Shown here in pieces: positions 58,283 through 64,000 of a stretch of 64,000 nt of DNA; position 1 is the first letter of the stretch; each line of letters starts with the position of its first letter. Origin of the DNA: Desulfovibrionales bacterium (lineage in GTDB: Bacteria > Desulfobacterota > Desulfovibrionia > Desulfovibrionales > Desulfovibrionaceae); the NCBI GenBank assembly GCA_030156255.1, contig JASGMV010000010.1:1-64000 (forward strand), given 5' to 3'. The position numbers and the translations under genes were made by a program. The notes below the pieces were generated by a model that saw only the letters and a program-made list of their open reading frames with translations, was not told the origin of the DNA and did not search any database.

Positions 58283-58473
58283 TGATCCAGGCCCGGCAGG
58301 GCCTGGATCAGAGCCACGTCGAGCAGTACATGGCGATGATCCAACACTGGCTGCACGAGCGGCCGTCCAATGATCCCGAGCGATTCTCCAATCAGGCGGC
58401 CCAGGCGGTCTGGTTGGAGAAACGGTATTGGGAGACGATGAGCAAGATCATGGGAGCATCCGGCCGTGGATGA
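58282..58473 (+). CDS. Tail assembly chaperone extension (gpT-type)
   Basis: This 63-codon frame continues from the short chaperone after a -1 shift and reads MIQARQGLDQSHVEQYMAMI and PSNDPERFSNQAAQAVWLEK. It is probably translated as the C-terminal part of a fusion of about 169 residues, which links the chaperone to tail subunits during assembly. It also has its own ATG overlapping the stop. It overlaps the tape measure start by 8 bp. Confidence 0.75.
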   Translation: MIQARQGLDQSHVEQYMAMIQHWLHERPSNDPERFSNQAAQAVWLEKRYWETMSKIMGASGRG

Positions 58474-60796
58474 GGTTTTTGCGGTCTTCGCAAGCTTCCA
58501 GCTGATCGACATGATCAGCGGGCCGTTGCGGGGCATCAAGGCCGCCATGGGCGCCACCCAGGCGGCGGCCGGCAGGCTGTCCGCCGGCGCCGCCGCGCTG
58601 ACCAAAAAACTCTTGCCGTTGGCGGCGGCCGCTGGCCTGCTGCTCATGGGGCTGGCCGGGCCGGTCAGGACGGCGGCCGATTTTGAGCAATCCATGTCCG
58701 CGGTGGGCGCGGTGTCGCGCGCATCCACAGAGGAGATGGCCACGCTGGAGCAGGCCGCTCTGTCGTTGGGGGCCTCCACGGCCTGGTCCGCCTCCCAGGT
58801 GGCCGAGGCGGAGAAATACCTCGCCATGGCGGGGTTTAACGTCCAGCAAAACGTGGCGGCGCTGCCGGGGGTGCTCAACCTTGCTAGCGCCGGCAATACC
58901 GATCTGGCGCGGACTGCGGATATAGCCAGCGACATCTTGAGCGGCTTCGGGTTGGAGGCTTCGCGCATGAGCGAGGTCGCCGATACCCTGACCGTCGGCA
59001 TTACCACGGCCAATACAAATTTAGAGCTGCTCGGCGACACCATGAAATATGTGGCGCCGGTGGCCTCGGCCGCCGGGATGTCCCTGGCCGAGGCCACGGC
59101 CATGGCCGGGCTCTTGGGTAATGTGGGCATCAAGGGTAGCCAGGCCGGCACCACGCTCCGGGCCATGCTGGTGCGGTTGGCTGCGCCGGCGGCCGAAGGC
59201 GCGGCCACGCTCAAACGGTTGGGCGTGTCGGCCGCGGACGCCACCGGCGCGCTCCGGAGCCCCATCGCCGTGCTCGGCGACATGGCTCAGGCCATGGAGG
59301 GCATGGGTTCGGCCGATCAACTGGCCGCCATCAGCGACGTTTTCGGACAGATTCCCATGGCCGGCATGTCTGAGCTGATCAAACAACAAGGCATGGGCGG
59401 CATCACCAAATACCTCGCGGTGATCAAGGATTCCGCGGGCGCGGCGGCGGACGTGGCCGGCCGGCAGCTCGACAATCTCAAGGGCGTTATCACCATTCTG
59501 GGCAGCGCCTGGGAGGGTCTGCAGATCACCATCGGCAAGGTGTTTTTGCCGGTTCTCAAACCGCTGGTGTCGGCTGTCGCCACGGCCGTGAGCTGGTTTA
59601 ACGCTCTGGCCGGGACGGCTGTGGGCAAATTCATTATCGGCCTAGTGGGGGTGCTCGCCACAGGCGTGTTGGCGATCACAGCAATGACGGCCGCCGCTTG
59701 GGGACTCTCCGCGGCGCTGCCGTTTGTCTCGACGGCCCTGGCCCCGGTTGCCGGGCTGGTGGCGGCCATCAGTTGGCCCGTGTGGCTGGTCATCGCGGCC
59801 GTCGGGGCGCTGTTGGTGGCCTTTAAGACCAATTTCGGCGGCATCCGGGATTTTGTTTTGGGCTGGTGGAATAGGGTCAACTTGGTCTTCCAGGGGGTGC
59901 GGGCCGTGTTTGCGTCGCTCAAGGGCGGCGCCGGCGAGCTGTCGGGCGAGCTGCGCAAGAGCCTGGAGGCCGCCGGGCTGGTGGGCGTGGTGACCGCCAT
60001 CTCGCGCGTCATCTACCGTCTGCAACAGGTTTGGTCTGGAGTCGTCGCCGGGTTCGGCGCGGCGATGGACGGGATCGGCGATGCGTTTACTCCGCTGCTG
60101 GCGCTGGGCGATGCGTTTACACCGCTCCTGGACGCCTTGAGCGAGGTGGTCGCCATGCTCTTCGGCACCGCCGGCGCCACGGATGTTTCGGGCTGGCGGC
60201 TCTTCGGCCAGGTCATCGGCGCTGTTGTGGGCGGGGCGTTTCGCATTTTGGCCGTGGCTGTTCGCGTGGCGCTGACGCCCATTGAGATCCTGCTCAAGGT
60301 TATCCGGACCATCGGGCAGGTGCTTAATGGCGAGATCGACCTCTTTGAGGCCGGCCGGGCGCTGGTGATGACGTTTGTGGACGGCATCAAAAGCGTCATT
60401 ATGGCCCCGGTGGAGCTGCTCAAAAGCGGCCTCGGCAAGTTGCGGGAGCTGCTGCCTTTTTCCGACGCCAAAACAGGACCGTTGAGCACGCTGACCTTGT
60501 CCGGACAGCGGCTCACCGAGACATTCGGCGCGGGCATTCAGCGCGGCGCCGGCGGCCTGGCCGGCGTCATGGAGTCTGCCTTGAGCGGAGCCATGCCGGG
60601 TCCGGAGCTGGCGCTCGCCGTGTCCGGACCTGCCCCCGGCGCCGCGGCCGGTTCGGGCAAATCTCGGGCGTCCGTTCAACAGACCGGCCGGCAAGTGGTC
60701 ATCCAAAATCTCACCGTCAATTTGCCCGGCGTCGGTAGCGCCAGTGATTTTGTGACGCAACTCCAGCAACTCGTGGAGGGCTACGATGGCGACTGA
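58466..60796 (+). CDS. Tail tape measure protein
   Basis: This 776-residue protein starts at GTG and has the TP901-type tape-measure core: MSAVGAVSRASTEEMATLEQ, STAWSASQVAEAEKYLAMAG and MSLAEATAMAGLLGNVGIKG. Several hydrophobic helices lie in the middle (KFIIGLVGVLATGVLAITAM). Its length sets tail length, which should be relatively short. A short internal repeat (GDAFTPLLALGDAFTPLL) is visible near 60090. Confidence 0.92.
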   Translation: MDEVFAVFASFQLIDMISGPLRGIKAAMGATQAAAGRLSAGAAALTKKLLPLAAAAGLLLMGLAGPVRTAADFEQSMSAVGAVSRASTEEMATLEQAALSLGASTAWSASQVAEAEKYLAMAGFNVQQNVAALPGVLNLASAGNTDLARTADIASDILSGFGLEASRMSEVADTLTVGITTANTNLELLGDTMKYVAPVASAAGMSLAEATAMAGLLGNVGIKGSQAGTTLRAMLVRLAAPAAEGAATLKRLGVSAADATGALRSPIAVLGDMAQAMEGMGSADQLAAISDVFGQIPMAGMSELIKQQGMGGITKYLAVIKDSAGAAADVAGRQLDNLKGVITILGSAWEGLQITIGKVFLPVLKPLVSAVATAVSWFNALAGTAVGKFIIGLVGVLATGVLAITAMTAAAWGLSAALPFVSTALAPVAGLVAAISWPVWLVIAAVGALLVAFKTNFGGIRDFVLGWWNRVNLVFQGVRAVFASLKGGAGELSGELRKSLEAAGLVGVVTAISRVIYRLQQVWSGVVAGFGAAMDGIGDAFTPLLALGDAFTPLLDALSEVVAMLFGTAGATDVSGWRLFGQVIGAVVGGAFRILAVAVRVALTPIEILLKVIRTIGQVLNGEIDLFEAGRALVMTFVDGIKSVIMAPVELLKSGLGKLRELLPFSDAKTGPLSTLTLSGQRLTETFGAGIQRGAGGLAGVMESALSGAMPGPELALAVSGPAPGAAAGSGKSRASVQQTGRQVVIQNLTVNLPGVGSASDFVTQLQQLVEGYDGD

Positions 60797-61316
60797 CGGC
60801 ATCCTCTCCTTTGAGGACGGGCAGATCACCCTGGGCGGGGAATTGTTGCCGGGCGTGTTTCGGCGCCTCAACATCCGCGGCCAGGTCCGCTTTGACGAGG
60901 CCAAGCAGGACGGTCTGTCGGGCAAGGTCAAGGTCCCGCTTGGGTGGGAGGATATGGACGTGACCGCTGAGGTCGATTTGCTGACCGACGACGACACGGA
61001 TTGCTACGACAAGCTCGCCTCTCTGGACGCTATTTTTCGCGGATACGACTCCGCCGGCAACCCTAAGGTCTATGATCTGGTCAACCGCCACGCCTCGGCG
61101 CGCGGATTGGATCAGGTGGTGTTTGCGGGCCTGGATTCGTCCGAGACAGATCAAGATGACGTGATTGCGGCGAACCTTGCTTTTCAGGAGCACCAGCCGG
61201 CCGTTGTGGCCGTCGAGTCCCGCGTAGCCGCCTCGGATGCGGCCAAGGGCGCCGGCGCTCCCGGTGTGGACCCGGGAGAGGATGACGAGCCGCCGCTCGT
61301 TATCGACTTGGGGTAG
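60786..61316 (+). CDS. Putative tail/baseplate protein
   Basis: This 176-residue protein (LGGELLPGVFRRLNIRGQVR, KVPLGWEDMDVTAEVDLLTD, HASARGLDQVVFAGLDSSET) is the first gene after the tape measure and overlaps it by 11 bp. In similar phages a DNA-circularisation or hub-linked protein stands here. The beta-rich middle fits a tail-hub protein. The acidic tail (PGEDDEPPLV) is probably disordered. Confidence 0.65.
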   Translation: MATDGILSFEDGQITLGGELLPGVFRRLNIRGQVRFDEAKQDGLSGKVKVPLGWEDMDVTAEVDLLTDDDTDCYDKLASLDAIFRGYDSAGNPKVYDLVNRHASARGLDQVVFAGLDSSETDQDDVIAANLAFQEHQPAVVAVESRVAASDAAKGAGAPGVDPGEDDEPPLVIDLG

Positions 61317-61318
61317 GC

Positions 61319-62125
61319 ATGCAGATATCCGGCGTGCGCACGCATATTTTTTTGTCCGGCCGCGAGGTTTTGCGGTGCCCCCGGCTCTGGATCGAGAGCC
61401 GGAGGCATGCGCCGCTGCCCCGCGCCGGCGTCACCCTGCCTGACCCCAAGGGCGAGCTGGCGCAATCCGTGTCGGCCGGCGATGCAATGGAGATCCGGTT
61501 GGGCTACCGCGACAAGGCCCCGACGTCCTGGGTCGGGACCGTCATGTGGACCCGGCCCGGCGAGACGCCGGATCAGATCGAGGTCGGCGCGGCGCACACC
61601 CAGGCGCTCTTGCTCGACTCTACTCTGGTCACTCAGGCGTGGATGGACGAAACGGCCGAGGCCATCGTGCGCTGGGCCGTGGGCCAGACCGGGTTGGCGA
61701 TCGCACAGATCGACAGCCCGGGCTGCACGCTCCCCCGATGCAACGTCTCGACCATTCCCGCGTGGCAGGTCGCCCGGCAAGTCGCTCACAGCGCGGAACG
61801 GGCGTGCGGCGTGGACATGTCCGCCTGGGCGCTCTGGCTCGGGGCGGACGGCGTGCATTGGGGCGACCACGACGAGGACGGCGACGTCCCTGTCATCGCC
61901 ACGGGCGCCGGACTCATCCGCCACGCGCCGGCCTCGGACGCGGCCGGCCTTAATGAGGTGGAGACATTCCTTTTGCCTGATTTTTCGCACTCTCGCCTGT
62001 TCAAGTTGACCGACAACCGCCGCGGCGTGTCCGGATCGTTCCGGGCGCTGGCCGTGCGACACGAGGTGACGGGCTCCAAGGCCCGCACCTATATCCAATA
62101 TGGGGTGGAGCATGGGCAATACTGA
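61319..62125 (+). CDS. Baseplate hub protein (Mu gpP/gp44-like)
   Basis: This 268-residue protein has the gpD/gp44-type hub layout: GDAMEIRLGYRDKAPTSWVG followed by TVMWTRPGE and later DNRRGVSGSFRALAVRHEV. Three copies should form the hub holding the spike. It overlaps the spike gene by 14 bp. Confidence 0.8.
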   Translation: MQISGVRTHIFLSGREVLRCPRLWIESRRHAPLPRAGVTLPDPKGELAQSVSAGDAMEIRLGYRDKAPTSWVGTVMWTRPGETPDQIEVGAAHTQALLLDSTLVTQAWMDETAEAIVRWAVGQTGLAIAQIDSPGCTLPRCNVSTIPAWQVARQVAHSAERACGVDMSAWALWLGADGVHWGDHDEDGDVPVIATGAGLIRHAPASDAAGLNEVETFLLPDFSHSRLFKLTDNRRGVSGSFRALAVRHEVTGSKARTYIQYGVEHGQY

Positions 62126-63020
62126 TCTACGGACGCTGCTCAAGCGCGTGGTCGAGCTGGTCATGCCCAACCTGCGCGCGTATTACCGGATGCCCGTCAA
62201 GGGCCGCGTGACAGCCACCTACGCCAGCGCCGGCAAGTATTGGGCGGATGTGCAGCCCCTGCGCGCCGACGAGTCGGTCGACGAGGACGCGCCGGTCATC
62301 CCCAAGGTAGAGATACCCATCTTTTGGGGCGGCGCGCAGCGCGGCCTGGTCTGTCCTCCGGCCAAGGGGACGTACGTCGTGGTCTCCTACTTCGACGGCG
62401 ATCCGGATTACCCCTGGATCTCGCACGTGCGCTGGCATGTCAACGCGGCGCCCGAGTGCGAGGTGGGCGGACTGATCATCCAGCAGACGCCGGGGGTCCA
62501 TATCAAGATCGACGCCGATTCCAATATCATTCACGTCACCCCGGCCAACTGCGTCTCGGAAATCGGGACGGACACGTCCGAGGAGATCGGCCGCAACAAG
62601 TCCAAGAGCGTGGGCGGCGACGAGACCATTGCGGTCGCCGGCAACCGTTCCGCCACGGTGGGCGGCGACGAGTCGTTGACCGTTTCCGGTGTCCGCTCCA
62701 CGGCGATCACGGGCGATGACGGCGCAACGGTCGGCGGGAGCTGGACAGTGGTGGTCTCCGGGGCGGCCACGATCCAGGCGCCGACGATCAACCTCGTGGG
62801 CGACATCGGCTGCACCGGCGCCGGCGGCGACATCGGCCAGACGCATGAGCGCGCCTACCGCGAGCATGAGGGCTCCTACACGCTCACCGGCCCGGCGAGC
62901 ATTACCGGCGCCACAACGATCGCGGGGGACGTCGTCATTACCGGCAATGTCACCATCAACGGCGACCTGGTCACCACGGGCAACAGCGACGCCGCGACCC
63001 GATCCGGAGGCGCCATATGA
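62112..63020 (+). CDS. Baseplate spike protein (gpV/Mu gp45-like)
   Basis: This 302-residue protein has an N-terminal OB fold (RVTATYASAGKYWADVQPLR, GTYVVVSYFDGDPDYPWISH) and a long beta-helix with repeats (SVGGDETIAVAGNRSATVGG, GDVVITGNVTINGDLVTTGN) as in membrane-piercing spikes. The last part forms the tip that punctures the outer membrane. The start at 62112 has GGGGTGGAG upstream; 62100 is also possible. Confidence 0.87.
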   Translation: MGNTDLRTLLKRVVELVMPNLRAYYRMPVKGRVTATYASAGKYWADVQPLRADESVDEDAPVIPKVEIPIFWGGAQRGLVCPPAKGTYVVVSYFDGDPDYPWISHVRWHVNAAPECEVGGLIIQQTPGVHIKIDADSNIIHVTPANCVSEIGTDTSEEIGRNKSKSVGGDETIAVAGNRSATVGGDESLTVSGVRSTAITGDDGATVGGSWTVVVSGAATIQAPTINLVGDIGCTGAGGDIGQTHERAYREHEGSYTLTGPASITGATTIAGDVVITGNVTINGDLVTTGNSDAATRSGGAI

Positions 63021-63457
63021 GTGAGGTCATCTACGGCCAGGACATCGCTCTGGACGATGACTGGCAGCCCAAAGTGGCCGCCGATGGATCGCTCATCCTG
63101 ACGGACGGCGTGGACACCGGGCTCCAGGATATCCGTTTACGGTTATTTACGCCGCTCGGCGAGCTTTTTTATGATGTGGGTTTCGGCTCCTTGGTCCATT
63201 ATTGGATCAAGGAGGAGTCGACCTCCGCCACCCGCGCGGCGTTTTGCCAGGAGGTGCGGCGACGGGTGCAGGCGGACCCGCGCGTGGTGATCGGCTCCGC
63301 GAGCTGCAAGATTCTAAGCTGGGACGAGACCGGGATTACCGCCCGCGTTACGTTTACATTTATCGACGAGACCCACCCCTACAATTTGATCGTGACCGTG
63401 GGCGGCGACTCCAGAGTCGACGTTATTGTGGATGATATCGACGCGAGGGACGTGTAA
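63017..63457 (+). CDS. Baseplate wedge protein (gpW/gp25, Mu gp46-like)
   Basis: This 146-residue protein matches the GPW/gp25 family: YGQDIALDDDWQPKVAADGS, LQDIRLRLFTPLGELFYDVG and a beta end (RVTFTFIDETHPYNLIVTVG). It forms wedges of the baseplate with the next gene product. It overlaps the spike gene by 4 bp. Confidence 0.9.
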   Translation: MSEVIYGQDIALDDDWQPKVAADGSLILTDGVDTGLQDIRLRLFTPLGELFYDVGFGSLVHYWIKEESTSATRAAFCQEVRRRVQADPRVVIGSASCKILSWDETGITARVTFTFIDETHPYNLIVTVGGDSRVDVIVDDIDARDV

Positions 63458-64000
63458 TGGCGATACCTGTCTCCAAGACGCTGGCCGAGATCCGCGAGAG
63501 CATCTACAGCCGCATCGAGGCCAAGCAGGACGAATATGCGGCCGCCGGCTACCTGCCTACGCGCCTCAACCTCAACAAGGGCGTGGCGCGCGGCATATTG
63601 GAGATCGTCGCCTGGGTCATCTACCAGCTCTATCTGGCGTTGGCCGCTATCCTGGAGCAGGCGTTTCCGTCGTCCGCCACGGGCGACTGGCTGGATCTTC
63701 ATTGTGAGGGCGTGGACATCACGCGCAAGTCCGCCACTAAAGCCACGGGGGCCGTGGTTTTTACGGGTGAGGAGTCCGGTAATATCCGGATCCCGGCCGG
63801 GACGATCGTCCGCACGCCCACGGACGGCGCAGGCAATGTTTACCGCTACGCCACCACGGCCGACGTGGTGCTCCCGGACGGGGCGACCACGATTTCGGCC
63901 GAGGTGGAGGCCGAGGAGTATGGCGCGGCCAGTAACGCCGTGGCCGATCAAATTACGGTGCTGGTTACGTCCGTAACCGGCGTCACCGCTGTGACCAACG
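63457..64000 (+). CDS. Baseplate J-like protein, partial (Mu gp47-like)
   Basis: The first 181 residues of a baseplate assembly J protein are visible: KTLAEIRESIYSRIEAKQDE, FPSSATGDWLDLHCEGVDIT and GAVVFTGEESGNIRIPAGTI. The gene runs off the window end. Its ATG overlaps the gpW-like stop (TAATG). In Mu the next genes are gp48 and the tail fibres. Confidence 0.9.
   Translation, partial: MAIPVSKTLAEIRESIYSRIEAKQDEYAAAGYLPTRLNLNKGVARGILEIVAWVIYQLYLALAAILEQAFPSSATGDWLDLHCEGVDITRKSATKATGAVVFTGEESGNIRIPAGTIVRTPTDGAGNVYRYATTADVVLPDGATTISAEVEAEEYGAASNAVADQITVLVTSVTGVTAVTN

Larger units (their letters stand above)
31880..64000 (+). mobile_element. Mu-like transposable prophage, left end to window edge
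   Basis: Gene order follows phage Mu: leftward repressor, early regulators, MuA-type DDE transposase, MuB-type ATPase, GemA and Mor, lysis genes, then packaging, head, contractile tail and baseplate genes. All late genes point right and many overlap by 1-14 bp. The right end is outside the window. Differences from Mu include a DnaB helicase gene and a different order and type of head genes. Confidence 0.93.

Overview
The window reads as a high-GC chromosome segment from a deltaproteobacterium-like, respiratory, Gram-negative bacterium (Desulfobacterota-type). The signs are very large hybrid histidine kinases, a multiheme c-type cytochrome coupled to a cytochrome b/Rieske pair, a complete type I-E CRISPR-Cas locus, and a Mu-like prophage carrying Rz/Rz1 spanins, which imply an outer membrane. 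The taxonomic guess is an inference from gene content; no rRNA gene is present.

Region 1 (1-10.3 kb) is host accessory DNA. It holds an OsmC-family protein, two consecutive leftward hybrid histidine kinases (one membrane-bound with four receiver domains, one soluble with a receiver at each end), a decayed IS200-type transposase, and two tandem paralogous HSL-type esterases. Region 2 (10.3-11.5 kb) is a scar: a strong hairpin, a 3' fragment of a tRNA, a stop-truncated zeta-toxin-like kinase remnant and its small downstream partner.

Region 3 (11.5-18.5 kb) is a rightward periplasm and membrane cluster: a Cys-type arylsulfatase, an exported HAD hydrolase, then cytochrome b, a Rieske protein and an eight-heme c-type cytochrome with HEAT-like and TPR repeats. 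The last three look like a quinol-oxidising complex that feeds a multiheme cytochrome. Region 4 (18.7-20.7 kb) has a ParE toxin whose Phd/YefM antitoxin is frameshifted in a C run, and a THUMP-type 23S rRNA methyltransferase.

Region 5 (20.9-31.3 kb) is a type I-E CRISPR-Cas system read leftward: cas3-cas8e-cse2-cas7e-cas5e-cas6e-cas1-cas2, followed after 43 bp by an array of 27 repeats and 26 spacers. One spacer is present twice, each copy next to the same variant repeat.

Region 6 (about 31.9 kb to the window end) is a Mu-like transposable prophage that starts only about 0.6 kb upstream of cas3. Its order follows Mu: repressor (leftward), early regulators, MuA transposase, MuB, small early genes with a phage-encoded DnaB helicase, GemA, Mor, a lysis cassette (holin, transglycosylase, nested Rz/Rz1), packaging and portal genes, gpF with a nuclease-like tail domain, protease/scaffold, decoration and capsid proteins, a contractile tail with sheath, tube, chaperones joined by a predicted -1 frameshift, and tape measure, then baseplate genes. 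The window ends inside the gpJ-like baseplate gene. The prophage genes from the transposase onward look intact, so the element may be functional; its right end lies outside the window.
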